A stretch of 64,000 nucleotides of DNA from Turnera subulata. Its lineage: Eukaryota > Streptophyta > Magnoliopsida > Malpighiales > Passifloraceae. Shown here one piece after another: positions 1-11,638 of the stretch (position 1 is its first letter; the number at the start of each line of letters is the position of its first letter). The stretch spans positions 32,404 to 96,403 of the forward strand of contig JAKUCV010006856.1 in the NCBI GenBank assembly GCA_028386065.3, written 5' to 3'. Position numbers and translations under genes: made by a program. A model generated the notes under the pieces. That model did not search any database. It had not been told where the DNA came from and worked only from the letters and a program-made list of their open reading frames with translations.

Positions 1-3000
1 TTGGGAAAACATGAAGGTACATATATTGGAACCTTCCTTCGATCATCTATAACTAATTGTCTTTTTTGCTAGTCCTGTTTGTCGTACTTAATACTTGGTG
101 TGATGATGTGTTCCCCAATGGTATGAATCTGCAGGCTTTCTTTGATCCAGAAATCGAGAAAATGGAGGTTGAGAACTACCGCTTTCCTCTTTTTGTATCC
201 AGCAGTGCTTTGGAAAAAGAAAAGGATCATGTAGAGGGGTTCGCTCCAGAGGTGAGATTTGGATCGCTTGCATCTTTGACTTGATATCTCATGCATGCAT
301 GCTTACTTCTTAAGCCATTAAAAGTAGACCTTGTAGGTTTACGCTGCTTCCCTTTAACTTGGCCTTCTGTTCAACAGAAGATGTTGAATGAGGGCTCTTA
401 TAGTCTTTGGTCAGTTGATTATTATTATTTGTCAAAATATTCTTGTCAATCGGGTCTATTTGGCGCCCTGATTTTTATTTGTTTTGGAGCAACTGCTTGA
501 GCTTATGTGAGAGTCTTGGACTTGCTACCTCGGGCTCCATCTGTTTTGTTCTTGGCAGTACATAATTGGAAAAAAAACTTTCTGCTTAATCTTTTCTACT
601 ATTAACCCAATTTGAGTGAGACTGTAATTGCAGAATCTCCTCTTCATAGTTGTAGTTTGCTCAAAAGGAATTGTTCTCTTTCTGATTTATCATGCATTAT
701 TTTTCCTCATAAAAACTATTGAATCCAAAAAAACTGAGAAAGAGGCCATCAAAAACAGAGGAAAATTGAAGAGGCAGTTAATTTTTCGGATTCTCTAACC
801 TTTCAGGTTGCTTGGGTGACAAAATCTGGAAAGTCTGACTTGGAGATCCCAATCGCAATTCGCCCAACTAGTGAGACTGTAATCTATCCATCCTATTCTA
901 AGTGGATAAGGGGACACCGTGCATGACCTTCCTCTGAAACTCAATCAGTGGTGCAACGTTGTTCGTTGGGAGTTCAGCAATCCTATACCATTTATCAGGT
1001 TAGTTATGTTCAAGTTCCTGTACTTCTGGTGATGTATAAATGTTGGCGGCTTGATACAAAAGTGCCAAAGCTCTATTACATTTGTGTTTCTGTCACACAT
1101 TTTTACTGATAACAAACACTAATTAATATGCTCTTCAGGAGTCGCGAGTTTCTTTGGCAGGAAGGGCATGCTGCTTTTGCAACACAGGAAGAAGCAGATG
1201 AAGAGGTATGACCCTTGAGAATCTTAGAAGACAATAAACTTTAACAGAATGGTCCTTATGGAGAAAAGGCATACAACTGATTGATTCCATTTTTTTTCTC
1301 TTAGTCACCAGAACTGTTCTTAAAGAAAGCTATTCTTTTAGTGGATAGTACAAATGGTCTGAATATAGCCTCCATAATACTAGGAATAAAATATAAATTA
1401 ATATTAACTGAACTCTGCTTTCAACTGCCTCTGTATATGTATGGAGTATAAACCAGAGAGGAAATACCAAAATAGGATCAAAGTAAGCGGTTGTTCCAAA
1501 TTCAAAGAAGGAAAGTTGCTTCCTTGAAACATGATCTTCCCACTTGTCATTTGTCAACATGATCTCTTTTCTGAGATAAGATATCTCTTTCGGCTCGTAA
1601 CTAGTTGAAATTATGTTTTAACCTTCGTATTAAAGATAAGATGAGAATTTTTAATGAATGTAGTGTCTATTATTTGTTTGGCATGCAGGTCCTTCAAATA
1701 TTGGAATTGTATAGCCGCATTTACGAAGAATTCTTGGCTGTACCTGTCATAAAGGGGAAGAAAACTGAGATGGAGAAGTTTGCTGGTGGGCTTTACACAA
1801 CTAGTGTTGAGGTAAATTAACAAATCATGGAGATAGTATATCTCTAGGTCATCTTTAATAAACTCTTAGCTCTTGCATGCTCTTAATCATGCCAACGTTT
1901 TCTAATCTCTTCTCTTCTACGACAGGCATTTATTCCCAACACTGGACGTGGTGTGCAAGGTGCAACTTCCCATTGTTTGGGCCAGAAGTTTGCAAAAATG
2001 TTTGAGATATACTTTCAAAATGAAAGGGGAGAGAGGTGTATGGTCTGGCAGAACTCTTGGGCCTATAGCACCGGAACGGTAAACTTTTTTAATCTTCAGT
2101 GTAATCATCAGACTCTAGTAGTATCACTCATTTTATGGATCTAAGCATGTGTTGTAGTTGAAGAAATCCAGTTCTTTTATATTTATCTTTTGAATTATTG
2201 TCATATAAAAGAGGATATTTCGTTTTCACTGTGTTTCTTTTCCCCTTCAGACCAGCATCGCTTCCAACATTTTTTATGGCTTTCATTATTTATCTGCAGT
2301 TTGATGTTCCAATCATTTGTCTACTACTGAACCATTTTGGCATCAGATTAGCACTTCTATTTCTTCTAAGGTCGCTCAACTTTTTATGCATTGGTGTAAT
2401 GGTGATGGTTCATGGAGACAACAAAGGCTTGGTGCTTCCACCTAAAGTGGCATCCGTTCAAGTTATTGTGAGCCCTGTGCCTTTCAAGGGTGCTGATACT
2501 AAAGGCATCTTTGATGCTTGTACTGCAACTGTGGACCTCTTGACTGAAGCTGGTATTCGTGCTCAGGCTGACTATGAAGAAATTTATTCACCTGGTTGGA
2601 AGTATTCTAACTGGGAAATGAAAGGTGTTCCTCTAAGGATTGAAATAGGCCCAAAAGACTTGGAAAAGAACCAGGTTAGAAACTTGCAGCTTATATTTCC
2701 TTCTTGCCTTTTGTTCTATTCCATGGATTAGGCTCAACAGCTTTAGTTATTTGCTCTTTCTCTTCTAAACCTGTTTGATGATTAAAACCGCTTGGTTATC
2801 AACAGGTGCTTACTGTTCGCCGTGACAACGGGTCAAAATTAGATATTAGCAGGGATGGTTTGGTTGTGAAAGTGAAAGAGCTTCCGGACGATATTCAGCG
2901 GAGCCTTTTTGACTCTGCCAAAGAAAAGCGAGATGCTTGCATTGAAGTTGTTCATACTTGGGATGAATTTATCAAGGCTCTTGGCCAAAAGAAATTGATT

Positions 3001-3561
3001 TTAGCTCCATGGTGTGATGAAGAGGTATGATATATATATCATCATTGCAAGATCTTCAATATTGGTTAAGATGAGTGATTTGCTGCAGTATATCTTTAAT
3101 TAGAAGACTCCTTTATTTGGACATTTGATATGCATATCGTAGCCCGTTATATGCGTTTCTACAGATACCATGTCTCGTTTATTGAACTAGAAGGAGATTA
3201 CTTTCTGCTAAACCATTGTGTTATGATTCTTGAAGGAGGTGGAAAAGGACGTGAAAGAGCGAACAAAAGGTGAGATGGGAGCAGCCAAGAGCCTTTGCAC
3301 CCCATTTGAGCAGCCAGAACTCCCCGAAGGTACTAGCTTTCTGTTTCATGTCGAATGATCATTGCTTTTACTTCCCAGAAACTTGGGGTGTTAAATTAAT
3401 ATTCTAGTACTAATTATGCTTGGCTTTGGTTTGGTTATATGATAAATTTTGTACACTTCATTGTGAAGTTTACTTGGTGTTCGTTGATACCTGCAGGCAC
3501 CAGATGCTTTGCCTATGGGAAACTCGCAACGAAATGGACCTACTGGGGCAGGAGTTACTAG
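1..3561 (+). pseudogene. Prolyl-tRNA synthetase, 5'-truncated by window, decayed tandem copy
   Basis: This is the 3' part of a second prolyl-tRNA synthetase gene, nearly collinear with the intact copy at 5686-10614. Its exons match at 1-16, 135-251, 807-998, 1139-1205, 1689-1811, 1926-2078, 2390-2674, 2806-3024, 3236-3329 and 3497-3561. Three lesions are visible. Exon 807-998 has 4 extra bases (GCAT, about 921-924) that break the frame after the conserved RGHR stretch. The splice acceptor before 2390 reads GC where the sister copy has AG. The conserved STRTIG motif reads STGT, so the arginine expected to contact ATP is lost. The C-terminal WGRSY end is still present. Exons remain very similar to the sister copy, so the duplication is fairly recent. 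The 5' exons lie outside the window, so other lesions or a rescued start cannot be judged. A short transcript is possible but a working synthetase is unlikely. Confidence 0.85.
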
Positions 3562-3981
3562 GTTTTTGGGTCTGCCATAGAATTTCCTCGTCTTACTATC
3601 TGTTTGATGATGCCGATTCCTATGATTTACTATATACTATATATGTTCTGAATAATAAAGTGCAATATTGGAACCTCAAGTCTCTTCTTTTTTTGTTCAA
3701 AACTGTTGGCACCAAAATCAAGCACAACAAGTCAAGTAAAAATTGAGGGATTGAAGGGATTTCTAACATGATTTAAGCAAATAGTGTTTTGGCATGATTT
3801 ATGTTTATAAGTTGATTATCTAATTAATGTTGCATTTCTTTCCTATATAAGAGTATTATTGTAACATTAGAAAGATCAACAATAAATCATTGTTTTCTCT
3901 CATCTTCCCCTTTAGTTTTTTATGGTAGCGTAGTCATAATGACTAAACCTGTTAGGAACCCCAAGCTCTCCTCTTTGATGA

Positions 3982-4304
3982 TTTAAAAAGTACAAGGTAT
4001 GGATGAGCCTGTGTAAGTTTCAAGCTCAAAAGACTTTTACTTGAGTATTAGCACACCTAGCATGACCGAATATATTAGAGGAGATTGTATTTAAAAAGTA
4101 ATACGTATGGGATGGGATTGTGTAAGTTTATGCCCAAAGGACTTTTACTTTAGTGTTAGCACACCTAGCTTGACTGAATATATTGGAGGAGATTGTGTTT
4201 AAAAAGTAAAGTACGGATTGGCTTGTGTAAGTTTCAAGCCCAAACGATTTTTACTTAGTGTTAGCACACCTAGCTGGACCGCATATATTAGAGGAGATTG
4301 TGTT
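3982..4304. repeat. Tandem repeat, 3 units of about 108 bp
   Basis: Units start at 3982, 4090 and 4198, each with TTTAAAAAGTA. Each carries TGTGTAAGTTT, a TTTTTACTT or CTTTTACTT segment, TTAGCACACCTAGC and GAGGAGATTGT in the same order. The copies differ by scattered substitutions, so the array is not new. It lies in the spacer between the two synthetase copies. No coding potential is seen. Confidence 0.85.
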
Positions 4305-4810
4305 GATACACAGAGAAATAATGTGATTCACTATGTTGTCTTATCTTCAAATTTTTACAAATATGTAAAAATTAAATAGTAATATTAAAATGTTAAAATT
4401 TAAAAATGTCCAGTATTATAATTTACCTAATGTGGGCGTAAAAAACGGGCATAAATTGATTTACAAAGGGTGGCTTTTAGTGGACCAAATTTAATCAAGG
4501 CAACACTATCAACAAAAGAAAGATACATGCCCTTCCTCGAACCTAAGCTAATATAGAGTATCGTCAGCATATTTGAAGCTTCCAATATTTACTTGTAGCC
4601 CTTTTATCACAATTTGAATCAATTAAATTTCTCTAGGGATTTAAAACTTCAAACCTTACATCATAAGTTGTACTTTACTCTCAGAGCAACAACACCAGGT
4701 GAGTCGTTGAACTTGAGCCTTCTTCTTTACCCTGTCCAAATTTTCATCTTTTGGTCCATGACGTGCGAAGCAATCGGGGCGGGATTTGGATTTTCCAATT
4801 TCCTTTACCC

Positions 4811-5240
4811 TCCGTTTGGTATTGTTTAATTGATTTCAATTCCAAGAATTGAAATCAATTCCTTAGTTTGGTATAATTCTACTTTATTTAAAATAAGAAT
4901 TGAATTCTATTTTTTATTTTTGGAACAATATTTTGTTAATATTTCAAATCCAAGCAAAACCTATCGGATTTAGAATTCAATTCCATAGGATAAGTATTGG
5001 TATGTCTAAATGACAAAAATGACCCTATACTCTTATTTTAGGTTTTTAAGTAAAAGGACAACTTAGGTAATTTTAACAATTTAATTGATAATTTGATTTA
5101 TACCAAATATTGGAATTGAATTCAATTCCTCATTATTAAAAAGTATACCAACATGGAAATTGATTTCATAATGAATTCTAATTCTAAATTTTTAGTGATT
5201 TGAATTCAATTCCAATTCCAAATTGATACCAAACAATGCA
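4811..5240. mobile_element. MITE-like element with GTTTGGTA/TACCAAAC ends
   Basis: An AT-rich stretch of about 430 bp begins with CCGTTTGGTATTG and ends with GATACCAAACAATG, so its ends are inverted repeats of each other. The interior is full of self-complementary GAATTGAATTC-type blocks near both ends. Short size, lack of coding and foldback ends are typical of MITEs. The exact ends and a target-site duplication could not be fixed, so the superfamily (hAT-like is my guess) is uncertain. Confidence 0.5.
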
Positions 5241-5685
5241 TTAGTTTAGACGTAAAGTTATCACTAAATAAGAAAAAAAAAAAATGTCTGCGTAATTTTG
5301 GTTCGACCGGACCGCGCGAACCGGTCCTTAGAGAAAAAAAAAGTCATAGCTCGTCATCGTCAACGCATCTTTCGAGTCTTAGGGTTTTAATACAAAGCTA
5401 ATAACCCCCCGCTGCTCCCCGTTCTCTTCTCGCTTCATTTGTGGATAGAGACTGCGTTGAGCTTCGCTAGAGAGAACGCGCGCCACCAAAGCTCAGAGCT
5501 TTATCCAGATTACTTACTCGGTTCGTTTTCCATTACCTTTTATCTTTTTTTTTTTTGAAATTTTCCGTTTTGGTTTTGTGCCCATAGATTAAGTCTCCAC
5601 GCATCATCAGATTCGAACTGACAGCTATCCCCATTTGTGACTTCAATGCTTCAACAGGTTTAGGGCTTGAAATTGAGTTGAGGAG

Positions 5686-8600
5686 ATGGCCGGCGGTGAG
5701 TAATTTCGGTCAATGCAGTCGCATTAGCTGCCCCGTGCTTGTGTCTGTGGGTTTTTCTTTTTCCCGTGAGGTGATGGATTGTTTTTGAATTTTTTTGAAG
5801 GGGGAAAGAAGAAGGAAGTGAAGAAAGAGACTGGGCTTGGACTCTCATTTAAGAAAGATGAGAACTTTGGGGAGTGGTATTCTGAGGTATGGTTTTCTAT
5901 AGATGGGTTAGTTGGTAACTTGTTTCGGGTAAATCATTGTTTTAATTTGTTTTTGTTTTCTTCAACCTGTACAGGTGGTTGTCAATGGTGACATGATCGA
6001 GTACTATGATATCTCTGGTTGTTACATTCTTAGGCCATGGGCAATGTCAATTTGGGAAACCATGCAGGTATCTCGGGTCCTTCCTTTGATCATCTACAGC
6101 TGATTGCCTTTTCTCTAGTCTTGTTTGTCATTTTCAGTACTTGGTGTGTGATGATGCGTTTTCCAATGATATGAGTGTGCAGGGTTTCTTTGATCCAGAA
6201 ATCAAGAAAATGAAGGTTAAGAACTGCTACTTTCCCCTCTTTGTATCCAGCAGTGTTTTGGAAAAGGAAAAGGATCACGTAGAGGGATTCGCTCCAGAGG
6301 TGAGATTTGGACCGCTTGCACTGACAGAGGATGGACTTGGTCCTCAGTTCTCTGCAAATCATTCTGTCATTTCACACGTCTCTTTGCATCTTTGATTTGA
6401 TATCTCGTACATGCCTTAGTGCTCAAGTCATTAAACGCGTAGACCTTGTAAGTTTACACTGCTTCCGTTTAAGTTAGCCTTTTGTTGAACAGAAGGTGTT
6501 GAATGAGGGCTCTTATGCTCTTGGTCAGTTGATTATTATTATTTTTCAGAAGGATTAAAGCCTTTTTTCATCCTTGTGTTAGACCATAAAGTTGAAAGTC
6601 ATCCTTGTATTGGTTTTGGTCTATTTTCATCCCTCTGTCCATGGGTTTTGGCTTGTTTTTATCCCTCTAAATAGGCCAAAAAGTCGAACACAAGGATGAA
6701 AATAAGACAAAATTCACAAATAGAGGGATGAAAACAAGCCAAAATCTAATAGAGGGATGACTTCCAACTTTGAGGTCTAATACAAGGATGAAAAAACACT
6801 TTATTCCTTTTTCAGAATATTCTTGTCAATTGGGTCTATTTGGTGCACAGATTTTTATTTGATTTGGATGAACCGTTTGAGCTAATGTGTGGAGTCTTGG
6901 AATTGCAACCTTGGGCTCTATCTGTTTTGTTCTTGACAGTACATAATTGGAAAAAAGTTCTCTCTGCTTGATCTTTTCCACTACTAACCCAATTTGAGTG
7001 AGACCGTAATTGCTGAATCTCCTCTTGATAGTTGTAGTTTGCTCAAAAGTAATTGTTCTTTGTGATTTCTCACGCATTATTTTTCCTGAGAAAAATTATT
7101 GAATCCAAAAAACTGAGAAAGAGGTTGTTAAAAACAGAGGAAAAAAGATGCAGTTAATTTTTCGGATTCTCTAACCTTTCAGGTTGCTTGGGTGACAAAA
7201 TCTGGAAAGTCTGACTTGGAGATCCCAATTGCGATTCGCCCAACTAGTGAGACTGTAATGTATCCATACTATTCTAAGTGGATAAGGGGGCACCGTGACC
7301 TTCCTCTGAAACTCAATCAGTGGTGCAATGTTGTTCGTTGGGAGTTCAGCAATCCTACACCATTTATTAGGTTAGTTAGATTCAAGTTCCTTTACTTCTG
7401 GTGATGCATCAATGTTGATGCAGATGTCTGTTTGATACAAAGTGCCAAAGCTCTATCATATTTGTGTTTCTGTTGCACATTTTTACTGATAAGAAGCACT
7501 AATATGCTTTCCAGGAGTCGCGAGTTTCTTTGGCAGGAAGGGCATACTGCTTTTGCAACAAAGGAAGAAGCAGATGAAGAGGTATGACCCTTGAGAATCT
7601 TAGGATTCAAGAAACTTTAACGGAATGGTCCTAATGGTGAAAAGGCATACAACTGATTGATTCCATTTTTTTTGTTTTTGTTTTTCTAAGTCTCCAGAAC
7701 TGTTCTTAGAGAAAGCTATTCTTTTAGTGGATAGTATAAAAGGTCTGAATATAACCTCCATAATACTAGGAATTAATATTAACTCTGCTTTCCATTGCCT
7801 CTGTATATGTATTATAAACTGGTATAAACCAGAGAGGGAAAGATGTTCCAAATTCAAAGAAGGAAAGTTGCTTCCTTGAAACATTCATTTGTTCGCTCAA
7901 ATTTGTTCAAATAGAGGTAGTCTTTGCAGACGAAACATATTTTCATACAGCAAATTTTTCTTTGTCTCAAACCCCTCAGAGCTTGTTTTAGAGAATATCC
8001 TCCATATATCTAGGAAACAGATATAGGTCAGGTTCACCCTAGACTGAAAAGAGGTTTAATATGTGTCAAAATCGGTGACTCTGGGATTCTGCACTGCTGG
8101 AAAGTGATAAACAGATCTGGGCACTATGCCTTTATTCTATCATTATATCCTCTTGTTGCTAATCTTATAAAGTACACGATCATGATTATCATTCATCATA
8201 TGCTATTATGTGCGACTTCTGCTAACGAAAACAAAGATAGTTATGTGCTGCAGCATGTGGTTATATCTTCCCACTTGTCAACATGATCTCTTTTCTGAGA
8301 AAAGATAATCCTTGCGGCGCGTAATTGCTTGAAATTATGTTTTAATTAAATATGGGATGAGACTTTTTAATGATTAAAGACTCTATTTTTTGTTTGACAT
8401 GCAGGTCCTTCAAATATTGGAATTGTATAGGCGCGTTTACGAAGAATTCTTGGCTGTACCTGTTATAAAGGGGAAGAAAACTGAGATGGAGAAGTTTGCT
8501 GGTGGGCTTTACACAACTAGTGTTGAGGTAAATTAACATATCATGGAGACAGTATATCTCTAGGTCATCTTTAATAAACTCTTAGCTCTTGCATGCTCTT

Positions 8601-10614
8601 AAGCATGCCAAAGTATTCTAATCTCTTTACTCCTACAACAGGCATTTATTCCCAACACTGGACGTGGTGTGCAAGGTGCAACTTCCCATTGTTTGGGCCA
8701 GAACTTTGCAAAAATGTTTGAGATAAACTTTGAAAATGAAAAGGGTGAGAGGGGTATGGTCTGGCAGAACTCTTGGGCGTATAGCACCCGAACGGTAAAC
8801 TTGTTAAATCTTCAGTGTAATCATCAGACTCTAGTAGTATCACTCATTTTATGGATCTAAGGATGTGTTGTAGTTGAAGAAAGCCAGTTCTTTTATATTT
8901 ATCTTCTTGAATTATTGTCATATAACAAAGGATATTTCGTTTTCACTGTGTTTCTTTTGCCCTTCAGACCAGCATCGCTTCCAACATTTTGTATGGCTTT
9001 CACTATTTATCTGCAGTTTGATGTTGCAATCGTTTGTCTACTACTGAACCATTTTTTCATCAAATTAGCACTTCTATTTCTTCTAAGGTTACTCAATTTT
9101 GTATAGATTGGTGTAATGGTGATGGTTCATGGAGATGACAAAGGCTTGGTGCTTCCACCTAAAGTGGCATCCGTTCAAGTTATTGTGATCCCTGTGCCTT
9201 TCAAGGGTGCCGATACTAAAGGCATCTTTGATGCTTGTGCTGCAACTGTGGACTCCTTGACTGAAGCAGGTATTCGTGCTGAGGCTGACTATAGAGAAAA
9301 TTATTCACCTGGTTGGAAGTATTCTAACTGGGAAATGAAAGGTGTTCCTCTAAGGATTGAAATAGGCCCAAAAGACTTGGAAAAGAACCAGGTTAGAAAC
9401 TTGCAGCTTATATTTCCTTCTTGCTTTTTGTTCTATTCCATGGATTAGGCTCAACAGCTTTAGTTATTTGTTCTTTCTCTTCTAAACCTGTTTGATGATT
9501 AAAACCGCTTGGTTATCCACAGGTGCGTACTGTTCGCCGTGATAATGGGTCAAAATTAGATATTAGCAGGGATGGTTTGGTTGAGAAAGTAAAAGATCTT
9601 CTGGACGATATTCAGCAGAGCCTTTTTGACTCTGCCAAACAAAAGCGAGATGCTTGCATTGAAGTTGTCCAGACTTGGGATGAATTTTTGGTGGCTCTTG
9701 GCCAAAAGAAAATGATTTTAGCTCCTTGGTGTGATGAGGAGGTATGCTATCATCATTGCAATTTGTTCAATATTGGTTCAGATGATTGCTTTATTGTCAT
9801 ATATCTTTAATAAGATGATTTCATTTCCCATGATTGGGTATGAATATCGTAGTTGGTTATGTGTTTGTACATATATCATTTCTCATTTATTGAACTAGAA
9901 GGAGATTACTTTTCGTTAAACCTTATGAATGATTTTGAATGGAAAACGGATAGTTTTTTTCATTCTCAACTTGGCTTGTCGAAAAGATTATTATTATTTT
10001 GTTTTGTTTCTTAATCGCTTTCTGTTATGATTCTTGAAGGAGGTGGAAAAGGACGTGAAAGAGCGAACAAAAGGTGAGATGGGAGCAGCCAAGAGTCTTT
10101 GCACCCCATTTGAGCAGCCAGAACTCCCTGAAGGTACTAGCTTTCTGTTTCATGTCGAATGATTATTGCTTTTACTTCCTTGAAACTTTTGAGTTTGAAA
10201 TATTCTGGTGGGAGTTCTTGCCAAGTTTTAGTTACAGTTGTGCAGTTATTTTGTAAACGCAAGGAAATTGAGCACCTAATTCTTTCTGTATATTTGGAGG
10301 CATGCTACTGTAAATATGTAGGCATTAGAACTCCAGTGGAACTCTGTCTTGGAGTGGATGTGCATCCTTGGTGGTGTTGTGCAGAATTCACTTGTGAATT
10401 GCTAATTTTGTGACTCTGAAAGTGAGACAATTGTACAAATCAGCAACATGCCCTAAACGAACTAAATTATGCTTAGCTTTGATTTGTTTTTATGGTAAAT
10501 TCTGTATACTTCATTGTGAAGTTTAATTTGTCTTCGTTGATACCTGCAGGCACCAAATGCTTTGCCTCTGGGAAACTCGCAAAGAAATGGACCTACTGGG
10601 GCAGGAGTTACTAG
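5686..10614 (+). CDS. Proline--tRNA ligase, cytosolic (archaeal/eukaryotic-like) type
   Basis: The product joins proline to tRNA-Pro using ATP, and is expected to act in the cytosol because no organelle presequence is seen. Twelve exons: 5686-5695, 5801-5886, 5975-6067, 6183-6299, 7183-7370, 7515-7581, 8405-8527, 8642-8794, 9107-9391, 9523-9741, 10040-10133 and 10550-10614. They total 1500 nt (499 aa) with an open frame throughout. A basic, Lys-rich N-terminus ([13 protein letters not shown]) is followed by the class II catalytic core: RPTSE near residue 121, CNVVRWEF near 150, and STRTIG at 276-281 with its arginine intact. The anticodon-binding and C-terminal zinc-type domains follow, ending in WGRSY, the usual end of eukaryote-like enzymes. 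From memory it resembles Arabidopsis At3g62120. The ATG at 5686 is followed directly by a donor, so exon 1 codes only three full residues; its frame and the family N-terminus support it. A MITE sits in the intron at 6300-7182. Confidence 0.93.
6552..6807. mobile_element. MULE-type MITE in synthetase intron 4, with target duplication
   Basis: A 256-bp element starts GGATTAAAG and ends CTTTATTCC. Its two ends are inverted repeats over roughly 60 bp; both carry TTTTTTCATCCTTGT, TTAGACC and a GTCATCC block when read inward. It is flanked by TTTTTCAGAA at 6542-6551 and again at 6808-6817. A 9-10 bp target duplication with long terminal repeats is the hallmark of Mutator-like elements. The matching intron of the sister copy (near 425-440) lacks the insert and shows one copy of the site. 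It has no coding capacity, so it is non-autonomous. Confidence 0.85.
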
Positions 10615-11638
10615 ATTTTTGGGTCTGCAAAAGAATTTTCTCGTCTATCTATTTGTTTGATGCTGGTTCCTATGATTAACTATATACTGAGTCAAAAAAC
10701 TATATATATTGGAACCTCAAGTCTTTTGTTATTCTTTTGTCCAAAACCAATGCAGAAAGACTAAATTTGTCCTGAAAAAGTTGGACATCTCATGTGCCCA
10801 CCGTGACTTGAATAGCGAAACAAAAGAGAGTGATAGTGAATCGTTATTTTCAGTAGTTTATGATCCAAGTTTCACCAAAAATAACCTTTACATAATGTTT
10901 GACGTCGTACTGCTTTTCCATTTTCTACCCTCCAATCATGTTATTCTTGAAAGGATTTGAAGCTTACGAAAGTCACAAGGTAAATATTTCCAAGATGTTA
11001 AAAATCAGCAGAAGCATCGACTCATCCCGTTACAAGAATATGCTTCATCATCATTGTCCAATGCGAAAGACTTTGTACACCGGGTCCGACTTATATAACA
11101 TCTTAAATTACGCCAAATGAATTAAAAATATGATTATATTGTATTTCTTCTAGAAAAAACAATTGAATTGTCTAAATTTGTCTAAATTATTCTTTGTTTT
11201 ATAACATATTACTATTAGTGCATAAAATAGAAAAAGCTTAGTACTTAAAGTTGGGGAAAATGTCACAAGACGTGTTGGGAAAAAAAAAATCTTCCACTGG
11301 AAAATAAAATAAATAGTTAAGGATCTCTTTTCAACAGAAAAAAAAAAAAAGAAGAAAAATAGTTAATCTCGTTAGAGCGAGGTGTCCACAAAAGTTTCTG
11401 TAGACCTCCATGGATGCCAATTTTGCCCACCACTGACTGGTTGGACTTATTACCTTATCGTTCTCTCCTGACAAGCACTTCTCTCAGTTCTGGAACACAA
11501 ACTATATAGAACACCATGAAAACACTTCTCCACTTACCACTTTAAAGCTTGCTTCTTGTCCATTACCCTCAACCTCGCCCATCATCATAAAAAATTAAAA
11601 ACCTTTTCCACCCCAAAAACCAAAACGAGAACAAAAAA
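10615..11638. other. Spacer and SECA1 promoter/5'UTR
   Basis: This holds the 3'UTR of the synthetase gene and then AT-rich DNA. A likely TATA box (TATATAG, 11503-11509) lies about 130 bases before the SECA1 start, followed by a C/A-rich leader typical of plant 5'UTRs. No further gene is seen. Confidence 0.55.
11503..11509 (+). promoter_or_regulatory. Candidate TATA box of SECA1
   Basis: ACTATATAGAAC lies about 130 bases upstream of the SECA1 ATG. Transcription would start about 30 bases downstream, leaving a leader of around 100 bases. The call rests on motif and position only. Confidence 0.45.

Larger units (their letters stand above)
3562..5685. other. Spacer between the two prolyl-tRNA synthetase copies
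   Basis: No gene is seen. The stretch holds the 3' flank of the decayed copy, a three-unit tandem repeat (3982-4304), a MITE-like AT-rich element (about 4811-5240), and the promoter and 5'UTR of the intact copy. A C/T-rich stretch with CTCCCCGTTCTCTTCTCGC near 5414-5432 fits a plant 5'UTR or core promoter region. Confidence 0.6.
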
